This document shows, one piece after another, positions 50,143-63,713 of a DNA stretch of 64,000 bases. The number at the start of each line of letters is the position of its first letter. The first letter of the stretch is position 1. Under the pieces are notes generated by a model. That model did no database searches. It saw nothing but the letters and a program-made list of their open reading frames with translations, and was not told where the DNA came from. The stretch comes from Chamaea fasciata (lineage: Eukaryota > Chordata > Aves > Passeriformes > Sylviidae), in assembly GCA_029207755.1 (NCBI GenBank), contig JARCOQ010000017.1, positions 6,274,945-6,338,944 on the forward strand, written 5' to 3'. The position numbers and the translations under genes were made by a program.

Positions 50143-52599
50143 TGGAAAACACAGAAATCTTGCTGAAAAGCAAACTGGAGGGAGTTGCAGTCCTAGGCTC
50201 TAGCCTAGAGGCTCTAATGAAAGGAAAACCAAAGAGAAAAATCTATCCAAATCTTGTCATCTGCTCACTTTAAAACTACCACTTCTTGGTCAATATAAAT
50301 GAAATGTATCTTCCTCTTTTCAACACACCTGGTATGAACAGGCTTTGTCCTGGGAAACCAGACTGTCTGCTCCATCAATCTCCCCCAGCTGCTCTGTCCT
50401 AGCCGTGCTGCTCCTGCTGCATCCTCAAGGCAAAATGGAATTGATTTTGAGAGGAAAAGCAGAACAAGGCATGATTTGCTGGAGATTAATCCCCCTGAAG
50501 TAGCAAGCCCCAATTCACCCCTCTTGGGAGTGGGTGCAGCATCACAGCCCCAGTGTTATCTGCTTAATGAGGTGATCCTTTAAAACAGCCCCAAATGTGG
50601 GTGTAAGTGGTGTCATTGCACAAAGGAACTGGGGCAGGTTTGTTCATTTCTGCTCTATCATTAATTAAAGCAATTAGCCTGCTCAGGCTCAGTGGGGTGC
50701 ACAGCCATCCTGTACCTGATGGGGAGAATATAACCCATTATGGAATATAATCATTATATCAATACACTCTAATTGCTCTGTACATTCTTAGGGGGATGGA
50801 AGATGCAGGAATACGTCTCTAGGGAGTTGAGGAGGAACCTGAGAGATGACACAGGCTACACTAAAGCAAAAGTGACTTTTCATGTCTGAAGCACTGAGTT
50901 TTTAGCCTGCTATCATTCCCTTCTGGGCCAGAAGATTCTCTCAAGCCTGTGTCCTGGGACTCTCTGTGCTGTGTAGCCAGGCAGGGCTGGGAGCAAATGG
51001 GCTGGGAGTGTCAGGACCCTGAAATCAAACCAGCGATCAAACCCAGTCACGCAGCACAAAAGCAAAGCCTTGTGCTGGGCATGAAAGCAACCACGTGACT
51101 GTTTAAACTGCCTGTTGGAATTTTTGCATTCAAAGTCCATCACAGCCTTTGGCCAAATCCTTCCCTGGAAAGCGCTGAGTCAGTATTATCAGTGGGGAAA
51201 CTGAGGCACAGCTGGAGGAGCTCGGTCCCCAGCTGGACCACACATGTGTTTGTGTTGGCCTTTTAACCTCTGGGGTAAATTTTGGAAATAATCTATCTAT
51301 TTACGGACTTGTGGTGCCAAGGCTTTCCCTGAAAGCTGTCCTAGCTGCTTTCCTGGGAGGGTGCATACAGTGTCCATGGCCATGGCAGTGGTCAGCGTGG
51401 CCTTCTCCTTGGGTCAGCTGGGGACATGGCTCACATGGAGTGTCCCCATGCTGGGATGGTCATACCCCACTGAGAAACACACCCCTGAGGGCAGCTCAGC
51501 CCTTTTGCTGCCCCATGAGCTGTGCAGGGAGATCAATGTCCTGGAGCAACCCAGGGCAGCCTCCCCTGGCACTGCTTCCTCATCCTGGTGATTAAAGAAT
51601 AACTCCAGATTAAAAAGGAAAAAAAACAGACTGGGGAGGAATGAACCTCATTGCATGGGGAGTTTGTGACAGAACCAGGCTGGCATGTGGGCTCCCTTCT
51701 GCCTTCAATCCCTAAAATGGTTAAATCATCAACCCCAAAACTGTTCTTTCCCATGGCTGCACCCGAACTGTAATGTTTTACTGCAGCCCTCAGCATGCCG
51801 GGCTGCAAAGCCCTTCTCTGGAGCATTACTGAATTTTAGGGGAGAAAAAATGAGCAACATTTTAGGTATACCAGGTACCAAACTGCCTTTGTGGAGATAC
51901 CTTAGGGCTCTGGCATTTCTTCAAGTGTTTTGTTCTCAACCCCCCAGTTTCCACTCCAAACAGACAGAATTTTTCTGTGAAGTTTCTGTTTCTCTTAAAC
52001 AGATGTGCTTCCTCGTGCACAAATCCATAGCCTTGTCTCTCCCAGACTCACATCCCACAAAACCAGTGGTTTATGGAGCAGCACCTGTTGCTACCCTGGT
52101 ACCCAAACACGGAGGAGCTGGTCTGTGGTGTGGGTTGTACTTTGGCCTTGCTGTATGCTTTTCCTCCGAAGTAAAGTGTTCTCTCCCAAAACGGATAAAA
52201 ACCAGCCAGCTCAGAATCCCTTGAATCCATAATAATTTATTTTTCATGTTTATCCTCATTTTAAACGCAGCATTGCTTGAAAGAAGAAAGAAACTTCTCC
52301 AGAGAAGCTTCTGTTGGGTCACGAGGTGCAGAAAGGACCCTCAAAGCCCCCCATAGATCCCAAATCTCCTCCAGGATCCCCAGGACTTCTAAACTCCTGT
52401 GAGAGGAGCCTGGGAACGGCTGGATCCAATCCCAGCCCCAGACTTTGTCACGGGTTTATGTGCAAAGGACTAGACAGGTGTAGTTGAACCTTTAGGGATT
52501 TGTCCCATAGGATTACTGATGGGACACCAGATATATTTACATAAATATAGCTAGGATTGAGTATGATTATGACCGGACAAAAAAAAAAAAAAAGGACAT

Positions 52600-52800
52600 T
52601 ATTCAGAAATATCTCTCCGGGTTCTGGGCGCTGTTGGCGGGTCCGGCGGCGGGTTCGCGTGTCCTCGGGGGGTGTCGTGTCCTCGGGGGGCGTCCCCTCT
52701 CCCCGCGGCGACAATCGCGATCGATGGCAGGGGCGTGTCGGGCGGGGCACGCCCCCGCTGCCATTGGCCATCCCCGGGCAGGGCGTGCTCCGAGCGGATA
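52600..52800 (+). promoter_or_regulatory. PPDPF: PPDPF promoter: CpG island, GC boxes, inverted CCAAT and TATA-like box
   Basis: GC-rich DNA with dense CG pairs contains GC-box-like GGGCGGGGC (near 52740) and an inverted CCAAT box (ATTGG at 52763-52767). A TATA-like GATAAAA at 52797-52803 follows, predicting a start near 52827. The spacing of these elements is that of a conventional RNA polymerase II core promoter. Confidence 0.65.
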
Positions 52801-52826
52801 AAAACGCGCTGCGGGGGCGGTTCGGC

Positions 52827-52942
52827 AGCGCCGCGGCTCAGGCCGTGCGGTGCGAGCGATCGGCGGCCCCCGTGCCGGACCCCCCTGCCCTGCCCTGCCC
52901 TGCCCTGCCCGCCGGACCCGCCGGACCCCGCACACGGCCCAG
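52827..52942 (+). other. PPDPF: PPDPF untranslated exon 1 (inferred)
   Basis: It starts about 25-30 bases after the TATA-like box and ends at the donor CAG|GTGCGC (52943). It contains five tandem CCCTG-like units (about 52884-52909). No in-frame start continues into the PPDPF frame. The exact start is inferred. Confidence 0.55.
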
Positions 52943-53710
52943 GTGCGCTGCCGGGGGGGGCGAGGGGACAGCCTGGCCAGGGGGCTGCGCTGGGTCGAGA
53001 GGAGCTTCCCCGTGCCTCAGTTTCCCCGCTGAGGAAAGGTGGATTCTCGAGGATGGCGCTCGGTGTCCGCCAGCTGTTGGCAGCTGGCGCGTTTGACGGC
53101 CTGAGCCTTTCTTTAGAGCTTTCTTGGAGAATAAGGGGTCGGACTGTGGGAAGAGCCAACTGCTGGCAGGAAGGTGTTTTGTACCTTGGGAAGAGGGGAA
53201 AAAACTTCCCAGTTCTTTCCAGTTCAGAACTGGAGCTGAACCACATCAAAGGGGAAGGGCGGGCAGGTTTGTCCCGGCTGTGGGTGATGGGGAGGCTGCT
53301 GAGAACAGGCTGGGGCTGGAACTTCTTGCAGGAACACCCTCGGTGTTCGCCCCAGCTCAACATTTCTTTGCTCCTTATGCAACATCCGCCTGGGATTTTG
53401 TAACTCCAGATGTTGACCCAAGGACGGGAGCTGGATTCCTGGAAGAAAAACACCCAGGGAGGAGGGGTCGGGAAGGGGCTGTGCTCTGGGCAGGCAGTTG
53501 TGTACGACGGAATTATTTTGTCTTTGCACGCAGCTCTTGGAGCTCTGTGGGTTTAATCCATGTGCAGTGAGCACCAGCCGCCGTTCTCAGTGCAGGGCTG
53601 CACGTCCCTTTCCTCCAGTAGTCACACTGGTTCCATTTACACCCCTGCAGCTTTTGGGGGTGCAGGGGCGGGGTCAGGGTGGGTACTGACGGCTGCCTCT
53701 GTGCTCCCAG
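52943..53710 (+). other. PPDPF: PPDPF intron 1
   Basis: This 768-bp intron has donor GTGCGC and acceptor GTGCTCCCAG. Its first half is GC-rich, continuing the CpG island. I see no other exon, and open frames spanning it on both strands are compositional. Confidence 0.6.
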
Positions 53711-53799
53711 GTTTAGATCTGTACAAGAACCAAGATCAGGAACCATGGCATCCATCCCATCCAGCGGCTCGCTCATGGCCACGCACAACTATCGCAGAA
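53711..53799 (+). CDS. PPDPF: PPDPF exon 2 (start codon at 53745)
   Basis: A CTCCCAG acceptor precedes 34 untranslated bases and the ATG in CAGGAACCATGG. It encodes MASIPSSGSLMATHNYRR and ends A|GTAAGG. Only 53745-53799 is coding. Confidence 0.93.
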
Positions 53800-55221
53800 G
53801 TAAGGGCAGGCTGGGGGCTGGGGTGGGCTTGGGGCGGTGAGTGAGCACATGGGGGTCTCTGCCAGGTGTGGGGGGATGTGGCTGGAGCAGAGATGGAGCT
53901 GAGCTTTCAGCTGCAGCCCCATGTGGGAGTTTGGTGGGAAAAGGGCACAGCCAGCAGTGTCCCTGCTGCTGCCCAGACCCTCCTTTGGGTCCCCCAGCCC
54001 AGCTGTACTAGCTGCTGAGGGGGCTCAGATCTCCTTCACTTGTTACTAAGGTTGTAGGGGACGGAGTGGACGGTTTCACCCTGCACTGTTGCTTCAGAAA
54101 TGAGCTGCAAAACCAGTCTGGGCAATGGTTGTTCCTGGTACCTCACCCGGGAGAGAGTTTCTGGTTTAATGCATTGCTTAAACCACAGGGAATTAAAGGA
54201 TTCCTCCGAGATGAAACAAGCAGCAGGCTTGTAGCTGTTGTCCTAAAAGCACATGGATTATACACAGGAATTTGCATGCTCTTGGCCTCAAGTCATCTGC
54301 AGAGGCCTCTCAAAGCCATTAAATTTTGTCCTTGGGGTTGCAGGGTTTTTTCCTAGAGAAGTGTTCAGGTGTTTTTCTGCTCCCTGCAGCTGGAATCTCC
54401 CCAGTATTCCCTTCCTAGTGGTTTTTACTGGCCTGGCACTAAACTGGGCAAGTAGTGGAGTGCGTTAGTGATGAGGCTGAGCCCTGTCACCGAGGCACAG
54501 CCTCACCAAGGCTGTGTTTTCCTTCTCGTGGCACGACCGTGGGTCAGCAGTGGTTCTGATGGCCATGATTGTTCCACAGGGCGCCTGAGCTCCACATCCA
54601 GCACCAGCTCCTGCAGCTCAGAGTACTCTGGGGAGGTCATCCCCCATGGCCCAGGTAAGTGTCACCTGTCCCGGCTCATGGACACTCTGCTCCCAGTCCC
54701 TCCTCAGGAAGTCTTCCTGGAGGTGACCCAGTGGGATGAGGGTGGGGTGGCCATGGGGCTGCCCAGGTTGCACTGACCTGAACTCTCCCCGTCGTGCACC
54801 GTTCCTCAGATCTGCCCAAGTCTGACCCTGGCCAGTGGTGGGCCAGCTTCTTCTTTGGGAAGACGACTCACCCAGCCATGACAACGGTGTCAGAGTCCCA
54901 GGAGAGGTGAGGTGACACGGGGGAGCACCAATGCAGCACTTGGGGATATCCCTGCTGCATCCCCCAGCGTGCGTTCTGAGCCCATGGACCATGTGCGTGC
55001 CCAGGGCTCCCGTGCCTTTGCTGCAGCAATTAATGCAGAGCGGTACTGCCACATTTGGGGGTTGGCATGATTGCTGACTGCCTCTCTCTCTCTCTGCGGT
55101 GTGTTGCAGCTTGGGAGCCCTGCGGGTGGCCACAGCACCGATAGCCTGCGGGCTGGTGGCCGCCCCGGGCGCAGGCCGGAGGCGCCACGCCAGCGAGTCC
55201 AGCGCGGGGCCCTCGGTGTGA
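53745..55221 (+). CDS. PPDPF: PPDPF: pancreatic progenitor cell differentiation and proliferation factor (complete)
   Basis: PPDPF (exdpf) is a small vertebrate protein, named for promoting exocrine pancreas growth in zebrafish; its biochemical activity is not settled. The CDS is join(53745-53799, 54580-54654, 54810-54906, 55110-55221), 339 bases for 112 residues plus stop, against 114 in human from memory. It begins MASIPSSGSLMATHNY, continues RRRRLSSTSS and a Ser-rich CSSEYSGEVIPHGP, then has the family core LPKSDPGQWWASFFFGK (residues about 45-61). The C-terminal half (after about residue 70) diverges from mammals: it is Ala/Gly-rich and ends SESSAGPSV. All four junctions are GT-AG with matching phases. 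There is no signal peptide or membrane segment. Confidence 0.95.
54580..54654 (+). CDS. PPDPF: PPDPF exon 3
   Basis: A TTCCACAG acceptor is followed by 75 bases encoding RRLSSTSSTSSCSSEYSGEV through HGP, with a CCAG|GTAAGT donor. It is the serine-rich linker of the family. Confidence 0.94.
54810..54906 (+). CDS. PPDPF: PPDPF exon 4
   Basis: After GTTCCTCAG it encodes DLPKSDPGQWWASFFFGKTT to SQE, ending AG|GTGAGG. It holds the most conserved segment of the family, WWASFFFGK. Confidence 0.95.
55110..55221 (+). CDS. PPDPF: PPDPF exon 5 (last coding)
   Basis: A CT-rich tract and TGTTGCAG acceptor lead into SLGALRVATAPIACGLVAAP and an Arg-rich stretch (GRRRHASESS), ending in TGA at 55219-55221. 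The frame is set by the phase of exon 4; a SACGLA-like ACGLV patch recalls the mammalian C-terminus. Confidence 0.9.
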
Positions 55222-55444
55222 GCGGGTCGGCGGCTGCTCCCCCCCACCCCGGCGGGCACAGCCCCTCCCCTGTAGAGTAGCCGGCTGCTCCAAGCAAAAG
55301 GTGCTGCTTTCTGATGGAAAAGTGCAGCCACCCCGACGATTCCACTCCAGCCTGTTTTTTTAACTCTCTCCCAGTGTAACTAAGCCCTCTCAAAGCAGAC
55401 TTGGTAACACGTTTTTATTACCTTGAACTCGTACAATGGCAACG

Positions 55445-55450
55445 AATAAA
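55445..55450 (+). terminator. PPDPF: PPDPF polyadenylation signal AATAAA
   Basis: AATAAA occurs 224 bases after the stop codon in ACGAATAAACTGG. Cleavage is expected near 55465-55475. It is the first canonical signal after the stop. Confidence 0.8.
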
Positions 55451-57621
55451 CTGGAGCAGCCTTTTAAGAAACGCTGTGGGTTGTTGTTTGTCCGTGGAGG
55501 GGGGAGCAGAGCGGTGCTGGTGGGGCTGGACAGGACACAGCACAGCTCCTGACCGCAGCAGCAGGATGTGGTGGTGGCAGATATCACATGCCAGCCGTGC
55601 GTGTTTTGCACGTGAGCAGGATCTGGCCGGGCTGTGGTGGTGTTGCAAACGCCTTCCCTCAACCTCTTTTCTCCTTACTTAGCTACACAGCCAGTCCCTG
55701 CTGGCACTGAACTTGTTTTGCTCCCAGAACACATGGCTGCCCTGGAGTGCTTTGGTAGCTCGAGGGGTAGGACAGAGTGCCAGGGCCTGAGCAGGTGTGG
55801 TGGGGCTGGGGGAAGGATTTGGGTGCACAGTGACCCCTCCATAGTGAGGAGAGAGATAAGGCTTGCTCAAGATGTGTTTTGTGAGTTGGGATGTCAGGCT
55901 GGAGCTCGTGGTGTGAATGGCGGCTCAGAGGCTGCTCTTGGTTTGCTGCCCTGGATCCCAGCTGGCCCTTGTGCTGCCCTGCCCCAAGTGCTCTTTTGCC
56001 TGATTTTTGCCTTCAATTAGTCAGTTTGGCTGTTTGATCCTTCTGTGCCCAGCCCAATAGCTGGGAAAACAAGAGCCTGCAGGTGCCTGCATGAAGGGAG
56101 TGCCTTTGTTCCTGCTGGAGGCAAAAAAAAAAAAAAAAATAAAACCTTGCAGAGGTTGATTTAAAGGTGCCAAATGTTCCTGATCTGCTTCCAGCCACAG
56201 CATGAGGTGCAGGGCTGTCCCTGTGTGCACCAGGGCCTGCAGCCCCCATGGCAGCTGAGGCCATGGGACCCCTGAGCTGTGACTTTGCCTCCTGTCCCAT
56301 GCTGGCAGGGCAAAGGGCAGGGAGCAGCTGGGGGCAAGTGGCTGCTCTGCTTTCTGTCTGCTCTGCAGGGGCATCCAGGGTCACTTCCAGCTCTGTTGTT
56401 TCTACAGTGGAAAGTGTTGAGTAAGCTTTTCACTGAGCTCTGTTTCCCCAGGCACTGGCCCTTGTCTTGGGGCAGAGTCTGTGTCCCCTGTCCCTCCGAG
56501 GGGCCAGGGCAGTGTGTGCATCCAAAGGGAATAGCTCCAGGGGCCTTCCAGCAGTCTGGACACACAGCTTGGACCCCAGGGGCTGCCAGCACCCTGAAGG
56601 GGACTCCCATGTCCATGGCAGCAAGTGATCTGATGTGACTTCCAGTCAGACAGCAAACTGCTGTTGTTATGGGGCTGCACATCCCAGAAAGCACATGGCA
56701 GCCTTTAAATTTCCTGAAACACAGGAAAATCAAGATAAAATAAACCCTTTCTGGATAAGGAAAGGCAAGGGGAGCTGGCTGGCTGGGACTTGTGGTTGTG
56801 GCACCGCTCCAGGGTCTTCCCAGGCCCCAGCAAAGCCTTTTGGGTGCTGTTCAACCCCAGGATGCCTCAGGCATCTTCTCTGCTGCTGATTACCAGCAAA
56901 ACCCACATGTTTTGGAGAGACAAATACCTTTTTTTCCAAGCCTGGAAATCAGTGTGGACACACAAAGGTAAAGTCAATACTACTGTATTTGCTTGTTTGT
57001 CTTGTGATTGTGAAAGGACAAACCCAGCAACTGCCCCCAGGCACCCAGGGGAGGCAGTGATAGAGCAAAGGCACCAATCCTACACCCCTGGCTTTCATCT
57101 GGGCACATTCCCCAGGCTGATCCAGCTCTAAGTGTGCTGCTCTGTGATGCCATGAGCACATGGATGCTCCCCCATCCAGCTTTTGGGTGCTGGATGGAGG
57201 TTAATTCATTCCCATATTGCTCCAAGGTGTGTTGGATTTACAGCAGGAACCTGTCAGTGGCTGCCCTTATGCCCATGGTTCCCTTTCCAGTGAAGCAAAA
57301 CTGCCCGGAAAACCCTGCTGAGTTAAAGGTTGTTTTTGGAATGCCTGTGAAGTGTCACAGACTCAGACTCCTTCTCTGCTGGGAGTGAAGATACAGGGAG
57401 AGTCCAGATCCCCCCAGGTTTGCTCCTGGGCAGTTTCATGGCATTTCTAAGAGCAAAGCCCTTGGCACTACCTTTTTTGCTTGGGATTGAAATGCTTTTA
57501 GGGCCTTTCTTGCCCTTTCACAGCCTTCAGACATATTTTGGAGAAGCATCTGACAGCCAAGCAAATTTATTTTTGTTCTTTTTCCATCTCCACTGCTGTG
57601 GGTGTCTCTCTTCTCAAGTAA

Positions 57622-57905
57622 CAAGTGATGAGAGAAAACTCTCATTTCACAATTGTGTGGAACAGCCTCAAATTGTGCCAGGAGAAGTTTAGGTTGGATA
57701 TCAGGACAAATTTCCACACTGAAAGAGTTACCAAGCATGAGAACAGGCTGTCCAGAGCAGTGGAGGCACCATCCCTGGGGGGTTTAAAAGACCGGTGGAT
57801 GTGGCACCTGGGGACATGGGTTAGTGGTGGGCCCAGCAGTTCTGGGGGAATGGTTGGACTCAATGATCTTAGAGAGCTTTTCCAACCTAAATGATTTTAT
57901 GATTC
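57622..57905 (+). repeat. CR1 LINE 3'-end fragment (longest copy)
   Basis: AATTGTGCCAGGAGAAGTTT, GGTTGGATATCAGGACAAAT and GGTTGGACTCAATGATCTTA, ending near ATTTTATGATTCC, give about 285 bp of CR1 of the same subtype as the copy at 38402-38500. Confidence 0.92.
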
Positions 57906-59059
57906 CAGCTGCTTTCCTGTGTCTTCGTGTTGCTCCTGTGGTGGGATAGCAAGGGAAACACTGTGCAGTAGAAGCAAGATAATGAAAGGGGTTCCCCATA
58001 CACTGCACACCTCCCTAATCAATCCCCTTCTTCCTGTAGTGCTTGATATTGGAGGGGCAAACACCCACCTCCCATGACATCAACTCCACACGGGCTGATG
58101 TCCCCCCTCTGCTCCCTCGATGGTGTTTTAACTGTTGATTAATTCACATATTTGCTAGAAACTCGCTGGTGTTTTCTGCTCACTCGTCCCTTGCAGCAGC
58201 CCTGGTGCCACCCCGCCGCCTCCGGTGAGAAGTATTTCTTTATATTCCCTGCCTCTTGCTGCTGGGGGTTGTTTTGGTTTGGTTTATTTCCCTCCAGCAG
58301 CTTTGCTTCCCCCTCACCCTTCAAACCTTAAAAATAGAAATGAGCTGTGCAGCTGAAACACATCGCATTAGCCTGAGGCTGCTTCCAAATGCCACTGGGT
58401 CAAGGCTCGCATGCCTGAATCCGCAAACGGGCACATGCCAGGCTTCAAATGGAGCAGGAGATACCTGTAACAACAGGATTTGCAATGCCCCCTAAACAGG
58501 ATTTGTAGTGCCCACTCCGGGGCAGTTCTGGAGGGACTGGGACTCCACCATTCCTGCCTTTGTGGAGTGGATTTAAGGAAAAGCCTGCTCCAGTTTTTGG
58601 GGGAGGGCTGTAGTGCCCAGCTCAGGCTGAGATCTTGAGAGCAAACAGGAAAATTTGGGTGCCACTCCCCCCACCCCAAGTATATCTACTTTTAGAAAAC
58701 AAGTAATGACTCTGAGAAATGCCAAACCCCAGCAGACCGTGCTGGAGGGCAAACCCAGGCTGTGGATTGGCTTTTCATGCAGCAGAGGAGGAGGAAGGAA
58801 AACTGCTGTGGGCTGCACCGTGTCATCACATCCCCATATTCCCCCTCCACATCCCCAAGAGGTCACGGTGACTGCTGAGTGAGCCGGTTTTGGGCCACGT
58901 GCCCTGCCAGCCCTCCTGGCGTCTCCAGGTACCCCACCATGGACAGCTCTGCCCCCCACCAGCCCCATCGCCCCACACACCCTTCTCCTCCTGCTTATTT
59001 TTGAGCTCCATCTGGTGGCAGCCAGACCTGCAAATTTACTGTTGTTATTGCTTTTTGAG

Positions 59060-59158
59060 CAGCCTGGTCAAGCGGGAAGTGTCCCTGCCCGTGGCAGGGG
59101 GCTGGAACAAGGCGATCTTGAAGGTCCCTTCCAGGCCAAACCGTTCTGTGATTCTGTG
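59060..59158 (+). repeat. CR1 LINE 3'-end fragment
   Basis: GTCCCTGCCCGTGGCAGGGG and CTTGAAGGTCCCTTCCAGGC, ending in GTTCTGTGATTCTG, form a short plus-strand CR1 end. Confidence 0.9.
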
Positions 59159-59585
59159 GTGCAGCGGCCCCGCCATGTCCCTGCCCTTCCTCAGTGTGCC
59201 ACAACCCTTCACCTGCTGCATGTGGCTTCAGTCTTTACTTTCCTGCGGGAGAGGGCCTGGGCTGTACATAGGTGCACTCTCTGCTCAGGTGTTTGATCAG
59301 GCTGCAAAATGTTTGTGCAAGGAGTGGATTTCCTCTTGCAGCCACGTCCAAACCTAACCTGTTGCTTTTTCCATCTGGGAACACTCTAACCAGGAGCTGC
59401 TGCCTTCCCAGGACAGGGCTGCAGCTCTGTGGACGTGAACAGAGCAGGCTTCATCCCACCCCTGAACCACATTCCTGCCTCCCCTTTCCAGGCCCCTCGT
59501 GCTTGGAGACTTGCTCAGCCAAGAGCCAGACCTCTTTCTGCTGTTCTGCACAGCACAGACGCTGCCCAGGCGTGGGGAGTGTTGC

Positions 59586-59612
59586 ATAAACTTTATAAAC
59601 TTTATAAATTCC
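59586..59612 (+). repeat. CTTTATAAA tandem repeat
   Basis: About two and a half to three units of a nonamer (AAACTTTATAAACTTTATAA) form a short AT-rich array. Confidence 0.7.
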
Positions 59613-60354
59613 AATGTTGCTGTTGGCTCAGTCCCGCTGGTCACCTGCAAAGGGGCAAAATGGGCTTGTCAGGAGGAATTCTAAACCTCTGCCAGTTGCC
59701 TTTCACCCACAGCCTGTCTGCTCCTGCCACCAGTGCCACAGTTGTGTTAGGGCTCCAACAGCCCCACTTGGCCTGGCCCTGCCTGCACCATCCTGGATCA
59801 TTGGCATTGCTCCAATTCCTGCTTTTCCGTGTGTCCTTCCACTGCTACCAGGACAGTCCAGCCTCTGGGAGTGTCCATGGGCAGGGGGCAACAGGGACTT
59901 GGCTGCAGCAAACTCTGCCCCAGACTGGGAGGGACCAGAGTCTCACGGTCCCCCTGCAATGCCATATCCTGGGATTAGGGAGGAGCTGGGGGTGGTGGGA
60001 GCATCTCTTGGCTTGTCCTGTGGGTGGGACAAAGAGCAAAGCAGGGTGATGCAGGCTGCCTGCACCTGGGAAAAGGAGGCATTCAATATTAGAACACAGA
60101 CATTCATTTTCCTTGGAATAACCACACGACGGTGAGTGAGACAAGGATCCAGAGGGGAGCAGCCCAGGCAGGAGCTGACTGTGCAGAGTCCTCGGGCCAT
60201 GTGGGGCCGCTGCCTGGGAAAGGGTGGCAGAGGCACACAGGGGCACTTGGGTGAATAGAGTCCAAAGAGAAACAAGAATGGTTTCATCTGTCGTTGCAAG
60301 AGTGGGACTGGTTGCAAATCAGTGTTTCCCTGAACCTATCCTTGGTGGGCTCCT

Positions 60355-60503
60355 TGAAACCATCCCTGGAAGTGTTCACATCCAGGCTGGACAGGGCTTG
60401 GAGCAAGCTGCTCTAGTGAAGGATGTCCCTGTCCATGCCAGGGGGGTTGGAACAAGATGAGCTTTAGGGCCCTTCCAACCCAAGCCCTTCCATGATTCCT
60501 GGG
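60355..60503 (+). repeat. CR1 LINE 3'-end fragment
   Basis: CATCCCTGGAAGTGTTCACA, CCATGCCAGGGGGGTTGGAA and CCTTCCAACCCAAGCCCTTC, ending CATGATTCC, form a plus-strand CR1 end immediately beyond the SRMS poly(A) site. Confidence 0.9.
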
Positions 60504-60580
60504 AGGGAGTGGAGCAGCATGCTGTGGGAGAAGCATCCAGCAACACCCTACAAGGACTTCTGCGGGTGGATGCACACACA

Positions 60581-60586
60581 TTTATT
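60581..60586 (-). terminator. SRMS: SRMS polyadenylation signal AATAAA (candidate)
   Basis: TTTATT on the plus strand gives AATAAA on the sense strand 383 bases past the SRMS stop. No other TTTATT was noticed between it and the stop. The implied 3' UTR is about 60565-60968. Confidence 0.65.
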
Positions 60587-60968
60587 GACAAATACATCGA
60601 ACACACACTACAAGATAATTCAAGCAGAGCCACAACCGAACATGAACTGCAAACCTTCACGTTTGTGTGGGGAGCAGCAGGGACCTCCCACCCTACTGAG
60701 TGAACGAAGATGTAAACTTTGAGTGATGCCTCCGTGGGGCTTCTCCAAACTGTCACACAGCCAAGTGCTGGGAATGAGTTCTCCACAACTTGTTGCTTTC
60801 TCCCGTGGCCACCTCCCTGCACCCTGACTGTGAGGGAGCACAGGCTGTGTTCTGGGGGGGATGTGCTTTCCTCGTAGCCCTGTCAGAGGGCAAACCAGAA
60901 GGAAGGAACTTCTTGGCAAGAGCTGGCCTGGAGGGGCTTGTGTGGGAAGGATGGTGGGAAGGGGTCCC

Positions 60969-63713
<2,745 letters not shown>

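Larger units (their letters stand above)
43738..52790. other. Spacer between the divergent EEF1A2 and PPDPF promoters
   Basis: About 9 kb without a recognisable exon. It holds the purine tract, two CR1 fragments, poly-T/A runs (46351-46364, 48501-48514, 50104-50142), a MEF2/E-box cluster near 45.6-45.9 kb and an AT-rich block near 50.65-50.79 kb. Confidence 0.65.
55475..60570. other. Spacer between PPDPF and SRMS; no PTK6 seen
   Basis: PPDPF and SRMS converge across about 5.1 kb. In mammals PTK6 lies here on the SRMS strand. I looked on the minus strand for HRDLAARN-, DFG- and WTAPE-type kinase codings and for SH2/SH3 segments and saw none. Contents are three CR1 fragments, an A run (56124-56138) and a CTTTATAAA triplet repeat (59586-59612). 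Confidence 0.6.

Noticed and set aside
52599..53453. 284-codon minus-strand open frame over the PPDPF promoter
   Set aside because: It is antisense in a CpG island, spans the real PPDPF exon 1 and intron, and has no domain similarity.
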